This document shows, one piece after another, positions 8,951-20,093 of a stretch of 33,361 nt of DNA (its first letter is position 1; the number at the start of each line of letters is the position of its first letter). The stretch is taken from assembly GCA_905178155.1 (NCBI GenBank), contig CAJINV010000026.1:168883-202243 (forward strand). Reading direction: 5' to 3'. Source of the DNA: Amoebophrya sp. A120 (taxonomy: Eukaryota > Sar > Dinophyceae > Syndiniales > Amoebophryaceae). The position numbers and the translations under genes are program-made. The notes beneath the pieces are model-generated. The model ran no database searches. It worked only from the letters and a program-made list of their open reading frames with translations, and had not been told where the DNA came from.

Positions 8951-10488
8951 ATCTTCGAAAACATGTCCATTTCATCTTGTTCACGATTGTGGTTTCTGTC
9001 ACTGTTTCTGATTTGGATTCTACGTACATCACAACTTTAGTGCGGCGTTCTCCCTTGTTTCCACCCCCGACCAGCGGAACCCCAGCCACTTGCGTGCCGA
9101 AAGCCACAAACACCAGCGTCTTCGGAGGTTTCGCCACCACTACTTGCCCCGCACCCGCCGCGGCGCCCGAGGTGGTGGGCCCGGCTCCTGCGCCGGCAAC
9201 TGCCAGCGCTTCGAGCTCCGCGACTTGGGGCGCCACGTCAGTTGCAGCTTCCGGTTCTCCGGCAGGCGGAGCACCGCTGTTCAGCCAGAACACCCGCTTC
9301 GCAAACGCCGGATCGTCACCGGCGAACAGCGAGTGCACCGGCTCGCCGGCTGTCCCTGCGACGAGTCTTTCGTACCCACCTCCCGCCAGCGCCGCGTTGT
9401 CGCGCGGAAACCAGGGCAGCGCGGAGCAGATCCGATCGACCGGAAACCAGTCCGGGAAGGGGCAGGAAACCTCTTCTCCCTCGTATCAAACGGAAAAATC
9501 CCCCCTCCCCATATCGAAATGGAAATCTGTGATGCAGGATTTGAGGCACCAAGTCGACTTGTCATGCTAGAAGGCCAAGAGCCGCAGTCGTGGTCTCGTT
9601 TGCAGGCAATTTGTCATGCTGTTTCCCACTCTCAGCTGCCTCCTGTCATGCTGAAGATGCAAGGCTCCCCCACGCCACCCAGCACTACAGTCCGCATATT
9701 TTCCCGCGTAGCATGACAAAGCTGATTTGTGACAACAAATCTGCATCACAGATTTCCGTTTTGATATGGGGAGGGGGGATTTTTTCTTTTGATACCTCGC
9801 TCGGGCAGCCGGGCAGACTGAGCACGCTCCGGACGATGGCGGCGACGTCCCCGCCTCCCGGGAGATAGGGACCGGTCGGCGCGGCGAATATTATCTTGTG
9901 CATGTCGGCTACGGCAGCTGCGTCGGCCGTTGCAGCTGAGCCCATCCAGGGGGACATCATCGCCGCGACATACGGATTGCCCGCCCACCCAAACAGCTTG
10001 CCGCCCGCCGGAAAGACGCCGGGGTCCTCCAGAAACTCGGCTAGGAGGCCAAGAAAAGCGCCCCCCGGGTAGTGGACGTCCAACACGATATGGATGGGGC
10101 GTCGCGCCTCGTCCCGCGGACTCTTTTCGTCCAACGGCACGCCCCAGGCGGCGAGCAGCTGCTGCGCGATCCCACGTCGCTCTTCTTTCAACGGGACTAC
10201 GGCGCGGAAGGCGGAAAAGAACTTCCAAAGCGCGGGCTGCGACACCTCCACGTACCTAGCGACCACCTCTCCGAGAGGCGTTGCGCCGTCGGCCGCTGCT
10301 ACGAAGGGAGCTTTGTCACCAAGGGTTAGCAACTCCATCAGCATTGCCCCGAATGGCGACTCCGACGGCAGACCGAGCCCGAGGGGCTTGGGCTCGAACA
10401 ACGTGGCGATACTGTTGAAATTTTGGAGGATCGTCGCATCGTCGTTGTACCCATGAAAGGCACGCAGCGCGTCCTTAACGGGAGCCAT
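8943..10488 (-). CDS. Hypothetical protein, 409 aa, two exons split by an F3 introner
   Basis: Exons 10488-9800 and 9483-8943 total 1230 nt including stop. I chose the first ATG (MAPVKDALRAF). The frame also extends upstream to a possible AG acceptor at 10564 (AAATTTCTAG|GCTCGCG), so an upstream exon may exist. The N-terminal 230 residues look globular (ILQNFNSIATLF, RRPIHIVLDVHYPGGAFLGLL, PTGPYLPGGGDVAAIV). The C-terminal part is Ala/Gly/Pro-rich with a short hydrophobic stretch (TLVFVAFGTQVAGVPLVGG). I do not recognise the family. The last 33 codons derive from a segment that is also a dispersed non-coding repeat, so this terminus may be a recent acquisition. Codon use is GC-rich, as in the other genes. 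Confidence 0.7.
9484..9794. mobile_element. F3 introner
   Basis: Ends TATCAAACGGAAAAATCCCC and complement; the cleanest F3 copy, 311 bp. Duplication CCTCG at 9479-9483 and 9795-9799. In-frame join on the minus strand (PSE|GEEV). Confidence 0.92.
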
Positions 10489-10625
10489 CTGATTCAGCTC
10501 CGTCCCGAACGTCTCCACGAAAACCAGCTTCGGGCGCAGCGGCCTTGGAGTAGAAACGCGAGCCTAGAAATTTGATTGCGAATGGAGTCTTCACATGAAA
10601 AAAGAAACATAATCTTAGCCGCAAA

Positions 10626-10776
10626 CTACTACTACTCCTACTACTCCTACTACTCCTACTACTCCTACTACTACTCCTACTACTCCTACTACTCCTACTA
10701 CTCCTACTACTCCTACTACTCCTACTACTCCTACTACTCCTACTACTCCTACTACTCCTACTACTACCACTACTAC
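10626..10776. repeat. Microsatellite, mostly TACTACTCC units
   Basis: About 150 bp of TAC/TCC trinucleotides in a largely 9-bp period. It reads as poly(Tyr-Tyr-Ser) on plus and poly(Gly-Val-Val) on minus; neither is likely to be a gene. The rest of 10564-11337 shows no gene I can support. A short minus-strand frame at about 10840-10990 looks weakly coding and could be a distal exon of the next gene. Confidence 0.95.
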
Positions 10777-11337
10777 TGACTGCTTTATCCGAATATTTTC
10801 TTGGAGGCTTTTTGTAGCCGCAAACTTATACATAAAGATCACAAGAGCAACATCAGATCGGATTTTTGAAGAGAATAATCGGAGTTCGCTGCCGTCGTGT
10901 TCTTCACAAGTTCTGTGGGTACGATCCCGGGATCCAAGTGTTGTCGAATTTCTTCATCAACATTTGAACATTGGTTTCCCTCTCCACTCCGCTGGCTCTA
11001 CGGTTGCTCGCACGGGACCCGGTCCGGAGTGAGCAACACCACCGCGGCAAGAAAACCTTCGCTGTGCATAGGTTCTGTCGCCAATTGACAGTGTTGCATC
11101 AGTTCGCCGCTACGTCGTCCCAACGTATGTAAGTCGTTGTCGGTGATGAAGCCTTAGTAGTACCTTTCGGATACTAAAAAGTACTTCCGGAGGGAAAGAC
11201 AAGTCCCTACTAGGTTGACCGGTCTGCGTCCTCCACGGTACTCCTATTACACTACCTCGCCCCCTGACACCTCCTAACTACCCTAAAGGACGGGAAGCCA
11301 GCCTGGTCTTTGCAATTTTGTGGACTCTAGAGCTAAG

Positions 11338-12036
11338 TCATCTACTGCTAACTACTAACACAATAAATCCGCTACAACCAGAAGAAAAAGTGATAAGTAC
11401 TCGAAGCCTGCTATCGACACCCAAAATTGCCAGAAAGCCCAACACGGACACCACGGTCGTGGGCACCAGGCGGAAAGGAGTAGCGAAATTGAGCATCGTG
11501 CGTCGATATGCATGGCAAATATGTCTGGGCCTGGAAGATTAAAACTTGTCATGCTAAGTTGTAATGATGATTCAAATCTGTTCGACTCTAAGCCTTAGAT
11601 TGTCCCTTATCGACTCCTATTCTTCTACGTCCCTGGAGTCTCATTATAGCTTGAATAGGTAGTTGTTGGTTTTGGAAAGACGCGGCGGAAGAAGTGCTGT
11701 CGTTTTGTGCTGTTTTTTGGGTGCCTTGCTGCGCCCCTTTTGTTATTTGTCGCCAAAGATTCCGGTCGAGACAGTCGCGAATAATAACATGCTAAGTTGT
11801 AATAATCTGAACGATGCAAAAATCTGTGTTGCGTCAGTACCAAAAGCTGTCCGCTTTCGACCAAGTTGAGAGGGGGTCTCTCATACAGGAAAGGCATGAT
11901 AGAGACCTCAAAGAATCTGTCATCATGCTCAGTCTCGCATTCCAGACCTCATGGGTCATGGAAAACCTGCATGCCAAGTCTTGCAACGTTCCAGACATCC
12001 AGGAGTATTTGCGCTCGATAGTCGAAAGCCCGACAT
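11338..12036 (-). CDS. Putative small membrane/secreted protein, 59 aa, split by a composite introner
   Basis: Exons 12036-12026 and 11506-11338 join in frame when the F1 introner is removed, giving 60 codons including stop. The start is in context AAAAAATGTCG. The product has a basic N-terminus (MSGFRRTM) followed by a hydrophobic segment (VVSVLGFLAILGV), like a signal anchor. Exon 2 may instead splice onward, because a GTACTT donor-like site follows LRV, so this could be only the 5' end of a longer gene. No family recognised. Confidence 0.4.
11507..12020. mobile_element. F1 introner with nested 238-bp insertion
   Basis: Duplication GTCGA at 11502-11506 and 12021-12025. The right TIR is diverged (CCAGACATCCAGGAGTATTT). 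The interior is interrupted by 11566-11803, flanked by a 16-bp repeat CATGCTAAGTTGTAAT (11550-11565 and 11788-11803). Confidence 0.82.
11566..11803. mobile_element. Insertion inside an F1 introner
   Basis: Spans one copy of the 16-bp flanking repeat. The insert shows diverged but ordered similarity to 13261-13450 in the downstream spacer (for example the stretch from CTTAGATT through TAGTTGTTGG). It therefore belongs to the dispersed spacer-repeat family. Confidence 0.6.
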
Positions 12037-12112
12037 TTTTTGACTTGTCGTGTCGCGCGACGGATCACTGGGATTCAAAGCCAAGGTATTTGGCTTTCAG
12101 TTTCTTTCCTTC

Positions 12113-12389
12113 TCCTGAGTAAAAACGTCCCCACCCCAGAGTTGTCATGCAGAATTGCAAGGACAGGAACGTTTGCAATGCGCATCCCCAAGAGAGACAT
12201 TTTCAATCGGATTTCGGGATTTGTAATGCTGCAAACAGGATAAGGGGACGGCTTTGTCATTCGGCTGTGCTTGCTAAGCAGCACTACAATACAGCGAGAA
12301 ACTTGTCATGCGTGATTCTCAAAACTTCTGGATTTGTGTTGCAGAGATTCCAACTTGACTATTGGGTGGGGACGTTTTTACACAGCATA
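12113..12389. mobile_element. F2 introner upstream of the 59-aa ORF
   Basis: F2 arms are present at both ends (CTGAGTAAAAACGTCCCC left; GTGGGGACGTTTTTACACAG right). The outermost left bases are altered and no flanking duplication is recognisable. It may be a 5' UTR intron or a degenerate copy. Confidence 0.7.
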
Positions 12390-14050
12390 CAACTGGTGGA
12401 AGTGCTACTACTGCTAGTGGTGGTTGCGCGACGAGCCCTTGTACAACTTCTAGGCGGGGTATTGCTTGCTAAATAGGGGTATCGTGCGCTAATTTTCCCG
12501 CTAGATTGATGTACGTACCTACCAAGAGGAAAACAAAAAAGCAGAAGGTTTTCAAATACTTGTACTTCTACTTCAGTATATATAAAAAAGTTAACTTTGT
12601 TGTATTTGGTAACCTTATCGATCCGTAACCGTAGAGCGGTATCAAAAAGAGTAAAAAATTGTAATTTCTGCAGCTGCTGAGACCAACTTCTTTCTTCACT
12701 GCTTTGAAGCTGCGCCCAGAGATAGTCAACTTGGTGACAACTTCAATTGCATCAAACATTTGCCATTCATCTCTACATCTACTTAGTACATCACATCCGC
12801 ACATAAATTTGCTGACCGAGACCGACAAATCTTCTTCAGCAAGCGCAGACAGACGTTTTATCTTCTTCTTGCACAACCGCCGCATATTCGCAATACAAGG
12901 TCTACTGACAGAGGGATCCTTCTTCGCGGTAGCAAACCGAATTGGATGTGTTGGAGAAAAAACGTTTCCTACTTCTACTCTAAGAAGAGGCAGAAACAAG
13001 TAGTACAGATGTTTTTCACGTGTCGTCGTCGTGCTCATCAATCACCTTGAGAAAAATCTTTGATACGTATTCAGTTGTACCACAGCACCTTCTTCAACCG
13101 ATACCGAACTTCAAAAACGTTTCATCATTATTGTGCTTTCTGTAGTTTACTGCCACTGTTACTTATAGTTTCTGTTATCTGATCGTGATTCTGCATGACA
13201 ACTTTAGTGCTCCTAGCGTGGCGGACCAATGATGATGTAAATCTATTCGAGGTAGTCCCCTTAGATTATCCTCTTCCGTCCTCTAAGTCTCATGATTGCT
13301 TGGATTGGTAGTCTTTCGTTGTTGTTGTTTGTTTGAAAGGAGAGTGCTGAAGATGTATTGCTGCTGCTTGTTGTTTTTGCTGATCCTGTTGTTGCGCCTG
13401 TGGTGATGTCTCGCCATAGATTTCGATCAAGGCAGTATGCGCATAATTCCCATTTGCTTACCGTCCGATCATACCTGCAGTGCATGTCGTTGTCAGTCCT
13501 ATCGATTCTTCAATACCAGTCCGCATCAGGCAACGCAAAGTTGCCCTTGGTTGCCAAGCGTTCAAAAACATTTCATCATGATATTAGTTGTGCTTGTGTC
13601 GTCGTTCACGTGTAGTGAGAAAATAATTCATCTTCGCATGGAAAAATTACTTATTGCGGTAGAATACGTATCAGCATCGTCTGAAACAGTGGCACTGGCA
13701 TCAAGAACCGATCTTCATAATTGAGCGTGACGTGAGTGTATTGCCATCCGGCGTGACAAATTCCTCTTCCACAGAACCATCCGCGGCGGCCTTTGCCTTT
13801 TCCTGCTGTAGATCAAGCGCAAGAATCTCCATTGCATTTCTCGCATGACAGATCTGATTCGTGTTGCTGGATCTTCATCATGATACTGGTCGTTGCAGTA
13901 GGATTGTATTCCCTTGATAGTGATACGACTCCTAATTTGGTGCATAGGTAAGTCGACCGTGGAGAGAGAAATTTGATTTCCGCTTCAACCGGCATCCCAG
14001 TCGACAATTTGCCATGCTAAAAGCAATGACACGTCACTGAAAGGAATGTT
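12390..14050. repeat. Intergenic spacer, second copy of the dispersed repeat block
   Basis: 12480-13220 is collinear with 7430-8110: crown GAGGAAAACAAAA, CCGTAACCGTAGAGCGGTAT versus CCGTAGCCGTAGAGCGGCAT, the 32-bp identity at 12843-12874, and the CACCTTCTTC(TTCTTC)AACCGAT block. 13075-13215 resembles 8905-9045. 13261-13450 resembles the insert at 11566-11803. I find no supportable gene in 13450-14050. Confidence 0.6.
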
Positions 14051-16400
14051 TGACAAATGAAGCGATACTGATCTGGCTGTCGATTAAGTATCTGGCTTTT
14101 GATGTAGACATTTTCTTGCGATTTGTGGCTGCAGGCCGGGCGGACTCTCGTTTTTATGGAAAATTCACTTTCGAAAGAAAGCAATTCAAACCTACACTTT
14201 ACTTTCAGAAACCGCTCCTGTGAGTTTCCCAACGCAGAAAAGAGCTAGCACTCCATCAAAACGCGAAATAACGCCGCGGGCCGGCGGTATGCTCATTTTC
14301 ATGCTGCGGGTAAAACAGCAAGAAAAGCAAGCACCGCCAAAAGCTCTTTTTTGCTTCCAGGGCGGGATTAGCTGCAAAAGCAAAACCTTGCTGGCTTTCG
14401 CAGACCTTTTCTTGCGATTTCTGGCTGCGGGCCGAGCGGACTCTCGTTTTTATGTAAAATCCATTTTCGCAAAAAAGCAAATCAAACGTATACTTTACTT
14501 TCAGAAACCGCTCCTGCAAGTTCCCCGATGCGGGAAAGAGCTAGCACTCTTCCAAAACCTAAAACAACGCCGCGGGCCGACGGTATGCTCATTTTCATGC
14601 TGCGGGTAAAACAGCACGAGAAGGAAGCACCGCCAAAAGCTTTTTTTTGCTTCCAGGGCGGGATTAGCTGCAAAAGCAAAACCTTGCTGGCTTTCGCAGA
14701 CCTTTTCTTGCGATTTCTGGCTGCGGGCCGAGCGGACTCTCGTTTTTATGTAAAATCCATTTTCGCAAAAAAGCAAATCAAACGTATACTTTACTTTCAG
14801 AAACCGCTCCTGCAAGTTCCCCGATGCGGGAAAGAGCTAGCACTCTTCCAAAACCTAAAACAACGCCGCGGGCCGACGGTATGCTCATTTTCATGCTGCG
14901 GGTAAAACAGCACGAGAAGGAAGCACCGCCAAAAGCTTTTTTTTGCTTCCAGGGCGGGATTAGCTGCAAAAGCAAAACCTTGCTGGCTTTCGCAGACCTT
15001 TTCTTGCGATTTCTGGCTGCGGGCCGAGCGGACTCTCGTTTTTATGTAAAATCCATTTTCGCAAAAAAGCAAATCAAACGTATACTTTACTTTCAGAAAC
15101 CGCTCCTGCAAGTTCCCCGATGCGGGAAAGAGCTAGCACTCTTCCAAAACCTAAAACAACGCCGCGGGCCGACGGTATGCTCATTTTCATGCTGCGGGTA
15201 AAACAGCACGAGAAGGAAGCACCGCCAAAAGCTTTTTTTTGCTTCCAGGGCGGGATTAGCTGCAAAAGCAAAACCTTGCTGGCTTTCGCAGACCTTTTCT
15301 TGCGATTTCTGGCTGCGGGCCGAGCGGACTCTCGTTTTTATGTAAAATCCATTTTCGCAAAAAAGCAAATCAAACGTATACTTTACTTTCAGAAACCGCT
15401 CCTGCAAGTTCCCCGATGCGGGAAAGAGCTAGCACTCTTCCAAAACCTAAAACAACGCCGCGGGCCGACGGTATGCTCATTTTCATGCTGCGGGTAAAAC
15501 AGCACGAGAAGGAAGCACCGCCAAAAGCTTTTTTTTGCTTCCAGGGCGGGATTAGCTGCAAAAGCAAAACCTTGCTGGCTTTCGCAGACCTTTTCTTGCG
15601 ATTTCTGGCTGCGGGCCGAGCGGACTCTCGTTTTTATGTAAAATCCATTTTCGCAAAAAAGCAAATCAAACGTATACTTTACTTTCAGAAACCGCTCCTG
15701 CAAGTTCCCCGATGCGGGAAAGAGCTAGCACTCTTCCAAAACCTAAAACAACGCCGCGGGCCGACGGTATGCTCATTTTCATGCTGCGGGTAAAACAGCA
15801 CGAGAAGGAAGCACCGCCAAAAGCTTTTTTTTGCTTCCAGGGCGGGATTAGCTGCAAAAGCAAAACCTTGCTGGCTTTCGCAGACCTTTTCTTGCGATTT
15901 CTGGCTGCGGGCCGAGCGGACTCTCGTTTTTATGTAAAATCCATTTTCGCAAAAAAGCAAATCAAACGTATACTTTACTTTCAGAAACCGCTCCTGCAAG
16001 TTCCCCGATGCGGGAAAGAGCTAGCACTCTTCCAAAACCTAAAACAACGCCGCGGGCCGACGGTATGCTCATTTTCATGCTGCGGGTAAAACAGCACGAG
16101 AAGGAAGCACCGCCAAAAGCTTTTTTTTGCTTCCAGGGCGGGATTAGCTGCAAAAGCAAAACCTTGCTGGCTTTCGCAGACCTTTTCTTGCGATTTCTGG
16201 CTGCGGGCCGAGCGGACTCTCGTTTTCATACAAAATTCACTTTCGCAAAAAAGCAACTCAAGCGCACACTTTACTTTCAGAAGCCGCTCCTGTGAGTTCC
16301 CCGATGCGGGAAAGAGCTAGCACTCTTCCAAAACCTAAAACAACGCCGCGGGCCGATGGTATGCTCATTTTCATGCTGCGGCAAAAACAGCAGAAAAAAG
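14050..16400. repeat. 296-bp satellite, subfamily A, about 8 monomers
   Basis: The landmark GGCTGCGGGCCGAGCGGACT recurs at about 14.42, 14.71, 15.01, 15.30, 15.60, 15.90 and 16.19 kb, with a diverged copy at 14.12 kb. Central monomers are essentially identical; the first and last differ. Each monomer holds an ORF on each strand, but 296 is not a multiple of 3, so no frame continues between units. Confidence 0.97.
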
Positions 16401-18850
16401 AGACACCGCCAGAAGTTTTTTTTGGCTAGCAGGGGGGGACAATAGCTGCGGGAGCAAAAGCTGCCTGGCTTCTGCAGGGATTTTTTTGCGATTTGTGATC
16501 CGCGGACGAGCTAACTCCTGTTTTTGTGCAAAATCTGCTTTCAAAGAAATCCCGGCGAAAGCGCCAGCGCATCTCTAGAAACAGCTCCTATTTGTCATCC
16601 GAAAGATACAGGAGCTACAACACCTGAAAAACCTAAAACGACACCCGCGGACGGTGGCATGCTCATTTTCCTGGTGTGGGTAAACCACCGGGAAAATAAA
16701 AGCAACATCCGCAGGAAGTCTTTTTTGCTAACAGGGGGGGAATCGCTCTGGGAAGAAAAGCTGCCTGTCTTCTGCAGGGCTTTTTTTGCGATTTGTGATC
16801 CGCGGACGAGCTAACTCCTGTTTTTGTGCAAAATCTGCTTTCAAAGAATGCCCTGCAAAAGCAACATCGTACCTCTAGAAACAGCTCCTATTTGTCACCC
16901 GAAAGACACAGGAGCAACAACACCCGAAAAACCTAAAACGACACCCGCGGACGGTGGCATGCTCATTTTCCTGGTGTGGGTAAACCACCAGGAAAAAGCA
17001 ACATCCGCAGGAAGTCTTTTTTGCTAACAGGGGGGGAATCGCTCTGGGAAGAAAAGCTGCCTGTCTTCTGCAGGGCTTTTTTTGCGATTTGTGATCCGCG
17101 GACGAGCTAACTCCTGTTTTTGTGCAAAATCTGCTTTCAAAGAATGCCCGGCAAAAGCAACATCGTACCTCTAGAAACAGCTCCTATTTGTCACCCGAAA
17201 GACACAGGAGCAACAACACCTGAAAAACCTAAAACGACACCCGCGGACGGTGGCATGCTCATTTTCCTGGTGTGGGTAAACCACCAGGAAAAAGCAACAT
17301 CCGCAGGAAGTCTTTTTTGCTAACAGGGGGGGAATCGCTCTGGGAAGAAAAGCTGCCTGTCTTCTGCAGGGCTTTTTTTGCGATTTGTGATCCGCGGACG
17401 AGCTAACTCCTGTTTTTGTGCAAAATCTGCTTTCAAAGAATGCCCGGCAAAAGCAACATCGTACCTCTAGAAACAGCTCCTATTTGTCACCCGAAAGACA
17501 CAGGAGCAACAACACCTGAAAAACCTAAAACGACACCCGCGGACGGTGGCATGCTCATTTTCCTGGTGTGGGTAAACCACCAGGAAAAAGCAACATCCGC
17601 AGGAAGTCTTTTTTGCTAACAGGGGGGGAATCGCTCTGGGAAGAAAAGCTGCCTGTCTTCTGCAGGGCTTTTTTTGCGATTTGTGATCCGCGGACGAGCT
17701 AACTCCTGTTTTTGTGCAAAATCTGCTTTCAAAGAATGCCCGGCAAAAGCAACATCGTACCTCTAGAAACAGCTCCTATTTGTCACCCGAAAGACACAGG
17801 AGCAACAACACCTGAAAAACCTAAAACGACACCCGCGGACGGTGGCATGCTCATTTTCCTGGTGTGGGTAAACCACCAGGAAAAAGCAACATCCGCAGGA
17901 AGTCTTTTTTGCTAACAGGGGGGGAATCGCTCTGGGAAGAAAAGCTGCCTGTCTTCTGCAGGGCTTTTTCTGCGATTTGTGATCCGCGGACGAGCTAACT
18001 CCTGTTTTTGTGCAAAATTTGCTTTCAAAGAATGCCTGGCAAAAGCAACATCGTATCTCTAGAAACAGCTCGTATTTGTTACACGTAAGACGCAGGAGCT
18101 ACAACACCTGAAAAACCTAAAACGACACCCGCGGACGTTGGCATGCTCATTTTCCTGGTGTGGGTAAACCACCAGACAAAAGCAACATCCACAGGAAGTC
18201 TTTTTTGCTAGCAGGGGGGCAGCCGCTCTGAAAAGAAAAGCTGCCTGTGTTCTGCAGGGCTTTTTTTGCGATTTGTGATCCGCGGACGAGCTAACTCCTG
18301 TTTTGGTGCAAAATCTGCTTTCAAAGAAATCCCGGCGAAACCGCCAGCGCATCTCTAGAAACAGCTCCTATTTGTCACCCGTAAGATACAGGAGCTGCAA
18401 CACCTGAAAAACCTAAAACGACACCCGCGGACGGTGGCATGCTCATTTTCCTGGTGTGGGTAAACCTCCATGAAAAAGCAACACCCACAGGAAATCTTTT
18501 TTGCTAGCAGGGGGGAGCCGCTCTGGAGAGAAAAGCTGCCTGTCTTCTGCAGGGCTTTTTTTGCGATTTGTGATCCGCGGACGAGCTAACTCCTGTTTTT
18601 GTGCAAAATCTGCTTTCAGAAAAAGACCGCTGAATGCTACACCCAACCTCTACAAACCGCTCCTGTGCGGCACCAACGACATAAAGGAACTGGGAGAATC
18701 CACAACCGCAAACGACACCCGCGGACGACCTACAGCTCATTTTCCTGACGTGGGTAAAGCAGCAAGAGAAAGAAGCAACCAGAGAAGCTTTTTTCTGCTC
18801 GCAGGACCGACAACTTCGCATGAAAATACTTCCTCGCCACGCAACTTCGG
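16400..18850. repeat. 296-bp satellite, subfamily B, about 8 monomers
   Basis: The landmark GATCCGCGGACGAGCTAACT recurs at about 16.5, 16.8, 17.1, 17.4, 17.7, 18.0, 18.3 and 18.6 kb. B is a diverged relative of A, with the same order of motifs (TTTTTTGCGATTT, GCTCATTTTC, CTGCAAAAGC-like). Central B copies are nearly identical, and the outer ones (16.5, 18.3, 18.6 kb) are diverged. Confidence 0.96.
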
Positions 18851-19330
18851 CAGAAGACCGACGAAAAAACCGACACTTATGGCATTTTTGGGGTAGGTGG
18901 ACATTCATAAAGACCTTGCTCACCGACATAAAGTAAGTACTCAAACTAGAAGTACCTTCTTCATTTTCTGTTAGGTTACTCACCTACGGCCAAGAAGTAC
19001 TCGTTCTTTATCTCCGCAAGACTGAACAAACGTTTCCAGCTGTCTTCCACGTGTCTCCCGCACTACAGGGAGTCCAAATCCATTGCCATTGAAATTATCG
19101 TCGTGACCACTTGTGTGAAACAAAACTACTTTATTACGTCAGACTTTTCCTGCAGTGTCTGAAATTTCTTCTAATGCTGGTCAAGAAGCACGTACTGACT
19201 ACATGGCACTGCTTCATCGAGTTCGTGATCTTGGCAAAGTGAAGGAGACTGATTAAATACTGAACAACGCCTCGTATATAAAATTTTGCCTCTTTTGCTT
19301 TTGAATTTGGAAATCCCGACCCAGATGCAG
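18851..19330. other. Spacer between satellite and duplicated gene ends
   Basis: No gene, introner or repeat recognised. It ends with a possible AG acceptor (CCCGACCCAGATGCAG) in front of the plus-strand exon. Confidence 0.5.
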
Positions 19331-19396
19331 AACACAGAAATTGATGTATACGAAAAAAACAACACAGGACATGATGAAAACGAATGTACATACTGA
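19331..19396 (+). CDS. 3'-terminal exon of a plus-strand gene, duplicate copy 1 (partial)
   Basis: Twenty-two codons ending EIDVYEKNNTGHDENECTY and a TGA stop, preceded by CAG as in a splice acceptor. Compared with the copy at 22748-22813, the differences are third-position changes (ATT/ATC, GTA/GTG, GGA/GGG) plus one ACA/GCC. That is a coding signature on this strand and not on the other. A third, truncated copy lies at about 22003-22040. The acidic C-terminus matches no family I know. Confidence 0.5.
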   Translation, partial: NTEIDVYEKNNTGHDENECTY

Positions 19397-19683
19397 ATGA
19401 CTGCCCTCTTCTGGTAAGTATAATACTCTACTTGATACTACGGCTCTGGTTCCTCCAGGAAAAAGAAATAAAGTAGTACGATTTGTGAGAATGAAATGTG
19501 GCGGAAACAGCCGATATAACTTATGGAATTTGATTTCGACAAAGAAAAGGAAAACAATAACAAATGAATGCTGTACTTGAGAAAAAGAAAAAACCTGCTG
19601 TATTCCACCAAAACGTCACTGTGTTCTGCAAGCGGAAGCTGCAGTTCCGACCGTATTTAAGTTTATCAAAAGGTCACAGCTGC

Positions 19684-20090
19684 TCAAATGTGCTCCGGCT
19701 CCTGCGGCGCGTCATGCTCCGGCTCTTCCGACGCGTAGGTCTCCAGGTCATAAGACGGGTCCTGCATCTTTTGCAGCCTCCGCCCGCCATTGTCCGCTGA
19801 CCGAGAGGACTTCTGACGCCCCGCCCGATAGCTGCGGGTACCCGCGGGCACCTTGGCCGCGTCGTAGCTGTGTTGATGTTATATTTTTTTTTGTCATGCA
19901 ACAAAACCAGTATAATATTAAGAGACAGGACTTTGTCATGCTCGAAGAACTACGAGTACGACATAATTTTTACACGTATATAATCAGCCGATTGCTATAA
20001 TACCTGTCCTCGTACCCCCCAGCGTAATACCCGGTTTGCACGTCGTCCAACGCCTGCGGCTTGCGCTTCTTGCGGGAAGCCTCGCCCAGA
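19684..20090 (-). pseudogene. Duplicated 3' end of the SLC44-like gene, introner-poor copy
   Basis: Paralogue of the last exons of the gene at 23099-32760. It encodes EASRKKRKPQALDDVQTGYYAGGYED, then a GT-AG intron at 19868-20003, then SYDAAKVPAGTRSYRAGRQ and onward to ...EPEHI and stop at 19684-19686. The two introners that split this region in the other copy are absent, leaving single copies of their target sites (TAAG at 19751-19754, TTCTG at 19811-19815). Upstream it abuts a 1.15-kb TIR element instead of the transporter body, so it is a fragment unless transcribed as part of a chimeric gene with 21256-21618. Confidence 0.8.
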
Positions 20091-20093
20091 GAG

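Noticed and set aside
9041-9570. C-terminal half of the 354-aa plus-strand ORF
   Set aside because: It is antisense to the 409-aa minus gene, whose exons join in frame over the F3 introner. The plus frame reaches a stop soon after the same join.
10576-10779. Tyr/Ser-rich 67-aa ORF
   Set aside because: It is a translated TAC/TCC microsatellite.
14528-16089. Repeated 125-aa plus-strand and 104-aa minus-strand ORFs as a gene family
   Set aside because: They are the same 296-bp satellite unit read in each monomer. The unit is not a multiple of 3, both strands are open, and there are no starts or introns that distinguish genes.
14050-18850. CRISPR array
   Set aside because: The units are 296 bp contiguous tandem repeats with no unique spacers, and the DNA is eukaryotic.
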